Source: Diogma glabrata (lineage: Eukaryota > Arthropoda > Insecta > Diptera > Cylindrotomidae). Taken from it: a stretch of DNA of 64,000 nucleotides. Made by a program: the position numbers and the translations under genes. Positions 44,688-56,325 of this stretch are shown here, one piece after another. The notes beneath the pieces were generated by a model. The model had not been told where the DNA came from and made no database searches. It saw only the letters and a program-made list of their open reading frames with translations. Each line of letters starts with the position of its first letter. Position 1 is the stretch's first letter. The stretch lies in contig OY856187.1 of the NCBI GenBank assembly GCA_963693315.1, positions 113,437,483 through 113,501,482 on the forward strand, read 5' to 3'.

Positions 44688-45605
44688 GACGCGCATGTAA
44701 AGAAGCAGAACGTCAAGAAGAAAATCCAGATGAAGGAAGAAATCAGCTTACTACCACAGTTCAAAATTGTTGTTACGATGATTTTGAGGCTGAAGTTAAC
44801 ACTTTTGCAGACAAAGTATGTGATATTTTTACGAAGCAGTGCTATCCCAAGCAAGTGTCAAACTACCAGATTCCAATCCGACCTCCAGATTGGATGCCGC
44901 CTGAATTAAAAAATTAAGTTCACCTTACAGTTTGTCACCGCTGCAAGTCACACTTAAGAAGTAACAAAACAACCCCACCTGCTTACTGGAACCATTTAGA
45001 CCCAGGCGACATTCCACCAGAAATTCAGGCATTTTCTCAAGCTGAACAACGTCTTTTGTCTCAGATTTACCCTTTTCTTAAAATTGTCAAGTTTTCAGGA
45101 TTGTACGGGCAGTACGGATTTAAAGGTCAAGCAATCCTTTTTGCCTTGGACATTTTTGACGTCATTTCAAATTTTCCTACATTTTTACCTCGATCAACCT
45201 TGGATGCTGATATTATAGTAGTAGCGGAACGCTTAGAAAATGCCAATTCTACTCGAGACTACACTGTTTCCAGAACTAAATTAATCGCAGCTTTAGAATG
45301 GCTTAAATCAAATAAAATAACCCTTTGTACCGAGACGTTTTTATTGATGAAAATGCACACCTTAAAGAACGTGATTTGATTCGACTATCAAATCATGGCT
45401 CAAGTAATGAAGATACTGAAGGTCCTAATGAAAATGTGGAAATTATATCTGAATATGTGTCTATCGGCAGTAGTTCACGCATTATCCATGCATCGTGGCA
45501 TCAAGGAAAATAAATTAACAAATGTTAAATTCTGTGCTGAAAAATGTGTTGAATTCTTATAAGAATGTGACAAAATAGAATTTCCGACGGTTCAAGGCGT
45601 TGATG
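44688..45605 (+). pseudogene. Helitron-encoded protein fragment (region upstream of the Rep/helicase)
   Basis: Frames read KQCYPKQVSNYQIPIRPPDW, VCHRCKSHLRSNKTTPPAYW, LDPGDIPPEIQAFSQAEQRL, LLSQIYPFLKIVKFSGLYGQ and AALEWLKSN followed, after a frameshift near 45313, by LYRDVFIDENAHLKE. This order (a CxxC pair, the LxPGDIPPE...QAEQRLLSQI block, the G-Q-G loop and ALxWLKxNNPLYRDV) is typical of the domain of unknown function in front of Helitron replication initiator/helicase proteins. No HUH nuclease or helicase motifs remain. There is a stop in the PELKN*V position and one frameshift. Confidence 0.75.
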
Positions 45606-45930
45606 ACTAAAAATTAAAATATAAAAATAAAATCAAAAAAAAATTAAAAAAAATATGTTCAAAAAAATATTTGAAAAAAAAATTTTTTTAAGAAACGCTT
45701 TTCTTTACTTCATTGTTAGCATACTGTAATAGTTATTTATTTATCTAGAACGAAAAGTGAAACTTTAAAGTACGAGCTAGTTGTTTACGGCCGAGGCGTC
45801 TAGCTGAGGCCGAAATTACTAGTGAGTGCCTTTAAAAACAATTTTCGTATTGAGGTAAATACAAAATTTTATTTCATACTGAAAATTTATTAAATTAAAA
45901 AGAAATGAGTTTTAAATTTTGCTCAAATAG

Positions 45931-45992
45931 TTGAACTTTAACGTCCTAGGACTTTATAAAATTTTATAAAGTCCTAGGACGTTAAAGTTCAA
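45931..45992. repeat. Perfect 62-bp palindrome
   Basis: Every base pairs with its counterpart around the centre AAAATTTT. Each half contains GTCCTAGGAC, itself a 10-bp palindrome. Confidence 0.97.
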
Positions 45993-45999
45993 GGTTTAT

Positions 46000-46083
46000 G
46001 GTACAAAAAGTTGAACTTTAACGTCCTAGGACCTTACAAAATTTTATAAAGTCCTAGGACATTAAAGTTCAACTTTTTGTACC
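46000..46083. repeat. Near-perfect 84-bp palindrome, diverged sister of the first
   Basis: Same core as the palindrome at 45931, extended by GGTACAAAAAG / CTTTTTGTACC arms. Three mismatched positions per half. Confidence 0.95.
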
Positions 46084-46959
46084 GTAAATAATCCGAAAAA
46101 TATCGTTTTAGATATCAGTATGAAATAAAAAAAATTACTGAAAAGCAAAAAATAAAAATAATTTAAACTCAAATTAATTTTTGAAAAAATAAATTCAAAA
46201 AAAATTCAAAATTAAAATTATTCCAAAACTCGAATAGATTTTCCAAAAATTTCTGTAAAAAAATTCTAAATCGAGAAAATCTGACACATTCGTTAAAGAA
46301 AAGCGTGGGACGCTAATCCTACGCGCGTTTAACATTGATGGAATTGCGACTACTATCAATTGTGATTCTAAATGAATGAAAAATAAAATAATTATATCAT
46401 TGCACTACATCGTTGAAAGAAAGTATTCAAAAAATATACACAGAAAAATATAATTCAAAATTCTTATATAAAAACCGCATGCAATTGACAACGTTAGATC
46501 CTAAACATGGTGCTTTGAGATGCTTCTAGTCACAAAATGATAGAAAGTAAATAGTAATGATAGTAGTCGCAATTCGATAGTAGTCCCAATGTTTCGCGTA
46601 TAGCATTAGGGTCCCACGCTTTTCTTTAACGAATGTGTCAGATTTTCTAGATTTTGAATTTTTTTACAGAATTTTTTGGAAAATCTATTCGAGTTTTGGA
46701 ATAATTTTTATTTTTGAATTTTTTTACAGAAAATTTATTTGAGTTTTGGAATTATTTTTATTTTTTGCTTTTTAGTAATTTTTTTACAGTATGCATAACA
46801 GTGAAGTAAAGAAAGGCGTTTCTTAAAAAATTATTTTTTTCAAATATTTCAAGCTTTTTTGAATATTTTTTTTATTTTTTATTTTTTATACAGACTGAAA
46901 GCCCACATGTCAGGCAATATACGTTTCTTAAACGATAGGTAGAAAATTTTTTTGAGAAT

Positions 46960-47720
46960 TGGTGCTAGCTAGTGTAAAGCAAGCATGTCCTCAAGGGGCC
47001 TGATGATGTTATTATTCTTATGAAGGGAGAAAATTGGCTTTTAACAGTAAATGAGGACTGGTTCTGAAAATGGTTTACCGGCTGTATAAAGGAGTTGGGA
47101 TCTGAAGAAACATCTGACATAATTTTTTAATGCCAACTGACAACACAGTATCTCTAACTACCTTTCAAAATACTGCACAGTCTTTAAGGTCTTGAGGCTT
47201 TCATCATGGCATCGAAGCGACCACTGGAGCTGGTAAGGTCAATAATATTTTTACTGAGCCAAAGTTGCTCTCAAATCTCTAGGAAACTACATTATTGAGT
47301 CAAAAATAGAGCAACTATGATTTAGGTCCTTGAATTATTTCGGGCTTAAGAAAAGGATAACATTGGTATGGATACCAGGATACTGTGTGAATCTCGAAAA
47401 CAAAAAGGCTAATGAATTAGCAACGAGTTCTATATGTAGGTTTAATGTTCATGGGCGCTGAAACAGCTATTAGTATATCGAAAGAAAGGATAAATCGAAT
47501 AAGTTTTCCTTCAATGTATTAACTTCCAAATGGAGGGGCACCGAAGGCTGCAAGGTCTTCAAGATGACTCCAGACGTGAGTCGTCAAACCAACGGATTAC
47601 TATTAAATCTGACCCGTACAGACTGTGGACTATTTGTGGGACCACTATCACGCCATCATCATGTAAATAAACATATGTTGAGGTTTAAAGTAGGAAATGG
47701 TCCAGCAAATATATGACTTT
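46960..47720 (+). pseudogene. LOA/I-like non-LTR fragment (RT trace, RNase H and C-terminus)
   Basis: QACPQGGLMM near 46984 recalls the GCPQGGVLSP block of RT. ITLVWIPGYCVNLENKKANE at 47358 is the RNase H WVPGHxGIxGNExADELA block. KWRGTEGCKVFKMTPDVSRQ, GLFVGPLSRHHHVNKHMLRF at 47530-47680 is the tail usual in RNase H-bearing insect LINEs. Many stops; a short, old fragment. Confidence 0.7.
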
Positions 47721-48693
47721 CTCAGAGCTCTGAAGCGGTATGTAAGAATCAAGCTATGTAAGGATAAAAAAAAGTTCCAAAGCAGACTATTCAATGCTTT
47801 TGGTTTTTTTAAAAAAGGTCTGTAGCTCGTGAATATTAAGATGGCTCCCTGAATATTAAAATCGGACTTAGCGGTCAGACTATGACTATATATAGTTTCC
47901 TCTCTAGAAACAAATTACTGACTTACAAAAATATTTGGCATGAAAAACAAAAATCATGAAAAAATGGTTTGAAGTGAGGCACGAACGAATTATGAGAATT
48001 GAATCCTTAAATTATTTGGAATGAATGCGCAATTCAAACTGCAACATACTAACAGACACAAAAGATAGGACTTTAGGAGATTTTTAAGCTGCACATCATT
48101 CGACTTAATTAAATATCTGTTTCGCATGTCCTAAAATTATGTTGAACATCTCAAGTCTAAACATTTTCAAAGTAAATTGATAAAAATATTTTCAAAGAGA
48201 TACTAAACTAATACAGCTTTGACAATGAAAAAAGCTACAGTTGTCTCTGATAATTCGGTTTGTTTTGGTAATATTTGATCTCCTGAATAATAAACATATT
48301 CATGCAATTCAAGAACGTGTTAAACCTAAAATCTTGACAAAAGAAGAACACAAGGCTCGTAAGAGAGCTTCAACTTAGATAGGAAACGTTACAAAAGATT
48401 TCGGGAGACTACAAACTTTAACAAGTAATTCACAAATTTTATTTAACAGATAAAAGTGCGATAAACAAAGTCTTAATAATAACTGTTCAGCAACAACTAC
48501 GAAGAAGAGCAAAATTGTACGCTGATGGTATTTGTAAAAGAAACCCACAGCAAATGAATTTAACCCAAAAATTTTTAAAAGTACAAAACAAGTTCTAGGA
48601 ATGCCTGGTATAATATGTTGTAGCTCTTTAACAATTTAAACTTGATTTCAGATAACTATTGAAATATGTGGTTAACGTATAGTAAGTTATTTC
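47721..48693. other. No recognised gene
   Basis: AT-rich. About 48440-48600 has a coding-like patch (QQQLRRRAKLYADGICKRNP) that I do not recognise; too short to call. Confidence 0.35.
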
Positions 48694-49189
48694 TAGGGCT
48701 TCCAGTCGTCCCGATTTCGGCGGGATTGTCCTGTCGTACAAGTTTTGTCCGACGTCCCGCTTTAGAAACGAAAAATCCCGCCCAACTCCAATCTACCAAA
48801 CTTTATAAAAAAAGATCCTGCGGTGTATTTATATATTGCTTGCTGTCTGTCGCGGTTGAATAATTTTCTGATGGTTGTGTTTTAGACTAAACGATAAACT
48901 ACAAAATACAAATACAATCTACATATTTTTATGAAAAACGCTCAGCGAGAACGCTATAAATCTGTGAGCAAAGTATGATTTACATATACATATTCTAATT
49001 TGACATCCGATGTATTTTGTAGTTATGCCTTTAATTTTGTTTGGCTTATTATTAATTAATTCGTTTTATTGAAATTGAAAAAAAGAAACAAAGTAAATCT
49101 TACATTTTACTAAATGACGTGCATGAAAAGAGTTTTTTTGTATAATGCCGATGTGTATAAGAAATAGACATTAGAAAAAAAAAATGTCT

Positions 49190-50015
49190 ACTAACCAAAA
49201 CCAAGCAAGAAATCAACAGTTGGAGGGTTTGAAAATTGAAGAAGATGTAGTAGCAGAGAATGATGATAATTAAAATTGTCATGAAGATATTTAGTTGGTA
49301 AAGGTGATGCTGTTGATCTTTCCCAATCAGATATTGATGAAGAAAGTGCTACATCTTTAACAGCTAAGAAGCATAAACTATCAAAGCGGCATATAAAGTT
49401 TAATAAAAATTGGAGCAAGAACTTTGATTGACTCTTAACTGGCCCAACATAAAATGACAAAACTAAAAATGAGATAAACATGCTAAGTATCAACTCTCAA
49501 CGGCATATTAGAAATTTGAAAGCAAGTTTATGTAAAAAAACATCATTTATACCAGCAAATAGAACCATTGGCCAAATAAATGTCATTGTCGCTGTGACGG
49601 GATTTGTGTTTTTTGTTGTAATGCATTCCCAGTCTTATGTGGCTACCGATTGTTCAGGAAAATTATTTTCTTCATTATTTAAAGATTAAACCATTAGGTT
49701 GAATTCAACCATTAGCTAGCGGTAAGGAAAAAATATGAAAAATTATTTCTAAAGTTTTAGGTCAAGAGTCTAAAAACTCCTATTGGATAATATTAACAAA
49801 TCTTTATATTTTTCTATAAGCATTGGCGCGTCCCATCATTATTACGCTTTTTGATAAAAATATTGGTACAACAAGCGGTTTGTTGGCATTTTATAGTTTG
49901 GATAGCCAAAAATCAGTTAATATAACTGAATCTCTTAAGAGAATATTTTAACAATCTTTTTATTGATAAAGTAACAATCTGCGCAGAATATGATAATGTT
50001 AATTTTGGTAAAAAC
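49190..50015 (+). pseudogene. hAT transposase, N-terminal half, decayed
   Basis: Frame pieces read KRHIKFNKNWSKNFD (49380), SINSQRHIRNLKASLCKK (49485; zinc-finger-like HxxxxRH pattern), FVVMHSQSYVATDCSGKLFS (49605), and after stops EYFNNLFIDKVTICAEYDNV then NFG (49945-50008). The last is the D-N-x-N-x-NFG block of this hAT branch and includes a probable catalytic Asp. The insertion at 50018 falls directly after it. Confidence 0.75.
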
Positions 50016-50017
50016 CA

Positions 50018-51611
50018 CACCGAGAAAAAAACGTGTAGTAAAAAGTTAACTACGCTGTAGTTCAACTTACAACTGTCCTTTAAGTTGTGAGATTTAAAAA
50101 TGTCGGTAGTAAATTTGATTACGCGTACTAATTTTAATGATTGAGACATTTGTTCTTAATATAAAAAATAGTGAAAATAAATAGTTATTAATCTAATTAT
50201 TTTAACTAAAACTTAGTAGTAACAATTAATACCTAAAATGATAAACCAATAATGGTGTTACAATTTTTATTACAAAATATAGTTAACACAACTGCATTAT
50301 AGATTATTAATGTTTTCTCTGGATGTACCAAATTTTTCTAAAACAAGATTATGTAAAATTTGAGTTTAAACGTGGAAAGTGGCTAATAAACAATCTAATA
50401 GTGTTTTAAATGTAGAATTAATTTAGAAAATTTAAAAATTATTATGAATCATTTCAAATATAATCATTTTAATGAAAAAATAAATACTTATCAATGTAAA
50501 ATTGATAAAGGTGATCGTGAACAAGTGAACTTTTGTACAAACTCTCATTTGTACAATATTAATACATTACATGGTGTTGTATATAACAACATCAAAACTT
50601 TTATTAGAGATCTTACTGAATATGAGGTAAAGTGTAGTTAGATTATGGAATATTTTTATAACTTTTTTGTACAAAAATAAATAAATAAATAATTTTGACA
50701 AAAAAAGTTATTGTTTTTACTACTTTCCATACACTGAAAAAAACATGTCCTATTTCCAATCGAAATGCAATTGTCTCAACCTCACCGTGCGGTCACATAT
50801 GGCGAATCAAACTACGAAATTGCTTCAACAACTCTACAATTATAAATCGATGAAGTTGAGACAATCACACGAAATATTTATGTGAAAATAAAATATAGTT
50901 CAATTAATATCAAATACTTAAACTTTAAAATGAAAAATTCATGATATAAGACCAAAGAAAATTTTTTTTAGGGAAATAGTTATTATCTTTATTCAACTAC
51001 TGTTATATTGGATAAAACACTTTATATTTTAAATAAACCTCATTCTGTTGTTAGGAAAATGTTATCGTGTAGTTGTCCCAATCACAGTGAAATTGATTGC
51101 AAATAATTTTTCTTTGTATGAATAATAAACTGCCAACTTCGAGATGAGGTTGTCATGAAATTCAATTTTTTTTTCAGTGTATAGTTGAAATTACTACCAG
51201 TAGGCAATACAAAACACTATTTGTTATTTTTATAACTACCACGATATTGTATATGGTTGTGAAAACTAGTGATCTCAACAATTGTTTATACTACCATCGT
51301 ATTAAAAATAACTATCTAGAACTTTTAATTTATGCAACGGTACATAGTAAAGTCAATTACAGCTTAAAATTATCAATATTTTTCGTATTTAAAATTACTA
51401 CCAGGAAGACAAGTAAAAAGTTTGCAAAATTTTGTATTTAAAATAATAAAAATGTGTATTACTTTTCAACACAGAGTTTTGTACATACTACTACCCTTGT
51501 GTATTTAAAACAACTAAATTTAACTACGGACGTAGTTAGTCAATTTTAACTACCAATTTATTAATATTAATTACCATTTTTATTAAAGCCAACTATTTTT
51601 TTTTCTCGGTG
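50018..51611. mobile_element. CACCGAG-ended element inserted in the hAT (1594 bp)
   Basis: CACCGAGAAAAAAA at 50018 is mirrored by TTTTTTTTTCTCGGTG ending 51611. CA on both flanks may be a 2-bp duplication. It interrupts the hAT transposase after its NFG block. No transposase; ACTACT/AGTAGT-like and TTAACTAC phrases recur near both ends. It contains the CACTGAAAA element at 50732-51179. Confidence 0.75.
50732..51179. mobile_element. Intact 448-bp MITE with CACTGAAAA termini and TA duplication
   Basis: CACTGAAAAAAACATG at the left and TTTTTTTTTCAGTG at the right, each abutting TA (50730-50731 and 51180-51181). Internal CTCAACCTCACC / GATGAGGTTG blocks are also inverted. It matches the split outer element at 23671-27717 and serves as its intact reference. 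Confidence 0.82.
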
Positions 51612-52230
51612 CAAAGTGTAACGACAGAATCAGAAAAAACTTATGTGAATTCTTTTCAACTGTTCCGAACAAATTTCAGTACAGTTCCAACACCGAATTA
51701 TTTTTTTTGTATTGAAATTCAATCCAAAAGAATACAAAATTCGATAATTCGGTGTTGGACTTGTTCAGTCGAAAAGAATTCACTATAATAAAAATATTAT
51801 TCTAATTGGTTGCAACTGCCACATACTTTCTAATACCGTAAAAAAGGGCATTTCATCTTTTAAAAAATTTGATGTTGATGTTAACAAATTGATGTAATTG
51901 TTAATAAATTTTAGTTAATGAACTGAATTAGTTCTTCAGTTCCTCTTCTAATGCACCACAGAACTTAAAGAAATGTGTGAATGGATCGGTACTGAATTGT
52001 CAGAACTACTTCGTCATGTGTCAACAAAATGGCTTAGTCAAGTCTATCTCCTGCTATAAAAAGATTAGTTACAAATTTTGAGCCTTTAAGAAGTTACTTT
52101 CTGACAAAAAAAACTGTTTCTAATACAATTAAAAGTTTTTTGAATTTTTAATTGTTTTTCCATGCCAAAAAACACATTAAATTATTCTATATTTTGTTTA
52201 ACCCTGCTTTTATGGGAATGTTAATTATAA
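51612..52230 (+). pseudogene. hAT transposase, C-terminal half, decayed
   Basis: IGCNCHILSNTVKKGISSFK at about 51808 is the hAT CxxH motif block. TELKEMCEWIGTELSELLRH, then VSTKWLS, at 51958-52040 and LVTNFEPLRSYFL at 52060-52100 correspond to the KTRWLSLLPAV...EPLKSYF region. The C-terminal dimerisation block was not found. Confidence 0.75.
51651..51784. mobile_element. 134-bp hairpin MITE inside the hAT
   Basis: GAATTCTTTTC at the left and GAAAAGAATTC at the right, with CCAACACCGAATTATT and its complement inside. It separates the two transposase blocks flanking it. Confidence 0.75.
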
Positions 52231-52354
52231 TTATTAAAAAAGAAAAATTTAAATAACATGTCTCTTTTCCGACGACTTTTCCATTTATGTGAGGGTGCTT
52301 AATATTTTTGTACATATTGTCCCGCCGAACAACTTTTGAAAACTGGAAGCCCTA

Positions 52355-53674
52355 GTTATTTCTAAACCGCAAACCAAAAACCCTCGTACTATAGTTAAAC
52401 TAATGGTTTCGAAAATGCTACTTTTAACATTTATTTGCAAAATTCGTTTAAATGTTTATAAATTTAAATTATTCATAAAATTCAAATCACAGGATAATTA
52501 CCAATGAGAAATAAAAGCTGTCTTCCTATAATACCAATGTCAAACGGATTAAAATTTTTATATGTAAATGAACTTGAAACAAGTAAACTTCAAAGAAACA
52601 AGTAAAAGGCTATCAGCAACCAATCACTTAATCAAATCAACATTTGTCCGTCAATGTTACTTAACAAATATCATAGCAAAATCTCTTAAAAATAAAATAG
52701 ATTTTGAGAAAAGTTTGTGAGTGATTAAACTTAAGTACCTATTGGAATTCACTTTAACTCACAAAATATTCTCAAAATTAATATTCCCCTAATGTTATCT
52801 AAATATCTAACCTATATGGCAATAAATTGATCGTGTGCCAGATATTAGTTCCACATTGATTTACAACTATCAATAATGACTGTACACTCGTGACTTAGGA
52901 TGGTAACTAAATAGAAATATTCTCATCATATAAGTACATTGTAATGTCTAGAAATTTAATACAAAAATCCCAAAAAAAAATAAATGTTTTATTTATTAAA
53001 AAAAATGGAAAAAGAAAAGCTCCACTTTGTTTGATTTATAAATAAAAATTATAGAACATATAAGTTATCCAGATTATTGTTATGTTTTGAATAACATAAA
53101 AAACGTTGAAAACGACAGAACTTTTTTTCATTTTCACCAGGCAATGCTTGTTAAACTTAACAGAAAAACAATTAATCTATAAAACTACAAAATTTTAACA
53201 ACAGCATTAATTCACTTTAAATCACTTTTTATGATATCTTCAATTGCCCAAATAATCACCCACCTTTTTTAACCATTTTGGTTTTTTTCTTTTCAATTAT
53301 TATCACTTAAACTGTCGTTTTTAAAAATGAGAATCTAGAAAAAGATCACACCGTTGCACCTGAACAGAAAAAAACTATCACTTTTGTGATTAAAAATTTT
53401 AAGCCTAACAATGCTTTCCCGTCTGAGAACCATTGCTTTCTGATAACTCATAAGAAATTAATTTATAATATATTTAAAATGGAGTAATAATTTATAAATT
53501 CTATTTCATATCAGAGTAATGAATTATCAAAAATACAAAATAAGCTATATTTTGTATGCATCGTTCTTAAACATATTACAGTCAATCACAAAAGAAATTT
53601 AAATGTTATTGTTTTGTTTAGTATGCACGTTGAGTTTTCATAAAAGCTGTTCAGCTTTTGAATGTTTTTTAAAC
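52355..53674. other. No recognised feature
   Basis: AT-rich DNA without coding or repeat structure that I could support. Confidence 0.45.
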
Positions 53675-54540
53675 TAGTGTTTCTTAGCCTTTTCGCAGTT
53701 GCGGCCCCCTTAAAAAAGTTTTTGGCAATCACGGCCCCACTATAAAATAATATAATAATCATTATAATATTCATTTTAAAACAATAAATTTATTGACATA
53801 TTATGATAACAATATAATTAATTGATAGTTTTTAAATATATCTAGAGCAGAATCTTACTTCACCTTATTCGCAAATTCATTTTACTGTGTTCAAAACTAT
53901 AACATAAAGCCTTTAAAATTGAACCCTCTTGTTATAAAGATTTGCAAATATGTCTTGATTCACGACCTGTCTGCTATATTCACGACTGCATCAATACCAC
54001 TACTTTGACCTCAGTGGAAGAAGACAACATTACCGTTTATCGGCAACAATATTAGTGTTATTTCACTTCTGAGACTGCGTTCCAATTGCCGCTAAGTTGT
54101 ATTTTACCGGCTAAACTTACATTTTTCAGAACTGGTTGTTAAATAATAATTGAGAATGAATGAAAAGAGAAACGCGCTCAAGATGGTATCTTGGGATTTT
54201 CAAATCTATTGAGTTAAGTGGTGAGATTCAATGCTTAACATGTTGCTTTGATTCATAATAAAAAACCAATGTAGTCAACTATTTATTTGACTAAATCAAC
54301 ATATTTATTCGAAATAATTGTAAAGAAATTAATGCTTTTATCAAAATCTATTACAAAAATTGCTGTGGTTGTTCTTATACTATTTGCATAAAAGAGTTTC
54401 TTCAGATTATGGTTTATTTAATTTATTTTATTGTTCATTTCATTGTGGAAACTCCTTTTTCACGTAGATATGTGAAAGTAGGCATGTATGCAAAATTGAA
54501 AATTCTGTTCCAAACGGCCTTCCTTAATTTAAACAATTTG
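53675..54540 (-). mobile_element. Probable hAT remnant (terminus plus C-terminal transposase trace)
   Basis: TAGTGTTTCTTAGCCTTTTC followed by GCGGCCCCCTT at 53675-53713 is the style of hAT/Charlie-type ends. On the minus strand, 54540-54400 reads KAVWNRIFNFAYMPTFTYLR then EKGVSTMK, which resembles the FP-TTYLCExGFSxM dimerisation block. The opposite end was not found. Modest confidence. Confidence 0.45.
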
Positions 54541-55144
54541 TCATCAAGGGAAATAATTTAGAATTATAATATTTATCAGAAGGATCGTGTTCAAAGTCTT
54601 CTGTTATCATGTTCATTATTTGAAATATTGAAATCAAATTTTTAATCAGTGTTTGGGATTTGATTCAATTAAATAATTTGTACGTTCTTTATCAACTTCA
54701 TAATTAAATATCTGTAACTGTTTGAGGTATTTTTGGAAACATTGAAAACAAAACGATTCGGTACTTTGAATCCATGCATGGAATTTGGTTTTCATTGCTT
54801 TTGTTTAAGATAGGATATTCAATTTGTTTTATTCTGGAAATTTACTACAGGATAATTTTTGTAATTATTTTTTATTTTTGACCGACGGTCGTGACAACCC
54901 TGCGTACTCAAGCCAGCGTCGTTTCATTTATTTCCTACGTATTGAAAGTAAATTGATAGTTAGAAAATTTGGCATTGCCGGATTTGTTGAAAGCATTGTT
55001 TTTGAAGTGAAAACTTCTTTAGCCGCATTATGCAATTTTGTATGAGGTAAAATTTATATATTCGCGTTACCATTTTTAATATGCATTTTTGAAGAAGCAA
55101 AAAATATTTTTTTAAATATAAAATACACCTATCATTTCTTAACG
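54541..55144. other. No recognised gene
   Basis: AT-rich. A patch at 54885-54920 (GACCGACGGTCGTGACAACC) is locally GC-richer but not identified. Confidence 0.4.
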
Positions 55145-55216
55145 TTTCAAATTGCGATGTGGATATCGCGCTCGACTGATGTTCTGTAGGTCGTGAGTTC
55201 AATTCCTGGTATGATA
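55145..55216 (+). tRNA. tRNA-Arg-like pseudogene or SINE head
   Basis: GATGTGGATATCGCGCTCGACT resembles an A box and D/anticodon region of arginine tRNAs, and GGTCGTGAGTTCAATTCC matches the B box with its 5' context. The acceptor stem does not pair well and no clean cloverleaf forms, so a degenerate tRNA or tRNA-derived SINE is more likely than an active gene. A T-rich tract follows. Confidence 0.45.
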
Positions 55217-56220
55217 CATATATATTGATTGTTTTTTTTAACTTTTATTAAATACTATTAAAACTATTTTTTTTTATTCATGAATTCATAAAAATAATAA
55301 AAATTTCTTTTTACGAATTTTAAAAAGTTGATCTATACGTTTTTTAAAGTTAAATTGCTACTGTCTTCTGAAATTTGCATTCGAGTCATCATGCTAAATA
55401 AATATTGAATATATATATATAAAATTGAAAGTATGTCTATTTGTCCTTTATGAATTAATACATTAATCATCATGAAAATTTGGGAAGTTGTTGTGTACAC
55501 TTAATTTGCTTTTTATTCAACTATCGTTTAAACGGTAGTTTGCTTTGATCAATGTTTTTTTTGTTGAACATAATTTTTATGAAATTAAAAATAACGTAAG
55601 AAAGATAGTATAACCTGAAACAATTACATTTGTATATCAAAATTATATGTATTGGAATTTAACACATCATGATGTTACAAATTTTATCATCTTTACCAAA
55701 CATGTTGTTGGTTTGAAATTGTATGTAATACATGTTTCTAAAATTAAGTGAAGACTTAATACTTGTAACTTGATACTTGATAACATCGATTATATCGATT
55801 TTAAGCTCACAATTACGAGACGGAAATCGCATAAATTCTATACATAGAAGCATAGCTTATGTATGATTAAACATAGATGGCAATCATGATAAAGAAAAGT
55901 ATTAAAAATGGTGGCACTTAGCCAATAGTGATTTGCAAACGGCAACAATACGCATTAATACCAATGAATTTACTTTGCTTTCCGCAGAAGATTTGTAAAA
56001 TTTAAAATTGTTGATTTATGGGTTTGACAACCACGCGTACTTTAGTCCCTGCTATTGGCATATGAGTTATCTTGAGATATCGTATATCACTGGCAATAGC
56101 AGTGCAATCTCATTAGCCAAAATGATATCTTAGGGGTGCTGGCGGATGAAGTATTTGCAATCAACGATACCATCCCTTACTCTAAATTATGGAATATGCT
56201 TTGAAAATACGCAATTTTTT
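55217..56220. other. No recognised feature
   Basis: AT-rich sequence; short TA run near 55415. Nothing coding supported. Confidence 0.45.
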
Positions 56221-56325
56221 TTTTAAATAAAATGTGTTTGGTAGTAGAAATATGGAGGTGTGTCACAACACACCATAAAAACTTTTAAAAACAAGGTCCC
56301 ACAATAACATGCTTTCTAAGGTGCA
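56221..56325 (-). mobile_element. LINE 3'-end fragment, minus strand
   Basis: TGTGTCACAACACACC, ACTTTTAAAAACAAGGTCCC and ACATGCTTTCTAAGGTG match the reversed 3' end at 8590-8690 (same LINE family as 12.2 kb). Confidence 0.6.

Larger units (their letters stand above)
45610..46892. repeat. Large foldback with a 400-bp palindrome-bearing insertion in one arm
   Basis: 45610-45730 pairs with 46790-46892 (TAAGAAACGCTTTTCTTTAC and its complement). 46132-46345 pairs with 46570-46790 (CCAAAACTCGAATAGATTTT, CGTTAAAGAAAAGCGTGGGA and ATTGCGACTACTATC). The left arm alone carries 45731-46131, which itself is bounded by TTTCATACTG / CAGTATGAAA and contains two strong palindromes. No coding capacity. Confidence 0.8.
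48694..52354. mobile_element. hAT transposon with 8-bp duplication and nested insertions (3661 bp)
   Basis: Starts TAGGGCTTCCAGT and ends ACTGGAAGCCCTA. GTTATTTC flanks it on both sides (48686-48693 and 52355-52362). The subterminal GGCGGGATTGTCC / TTGTCCCGCC blocks are also inverted. It carries a decayed transposase in two pieces (about 49190-50015 and 51612-52230), separated by a 1.6-kb element at 50018-51611 and a hairpin element at 51651-51784. Confidence 0.93.

Noticed and set aside
49100..49493. Minus-strand open frames with hydrophobic stretches
   Set aside because: Antisense to the hAT transposase remnant; no independent support.
55145..55216. Functional tRNA gene
   Set aside because: Acceptor and T stems do not pair cleanly; kept only as a tRNA-like pseudogene or SINE head.
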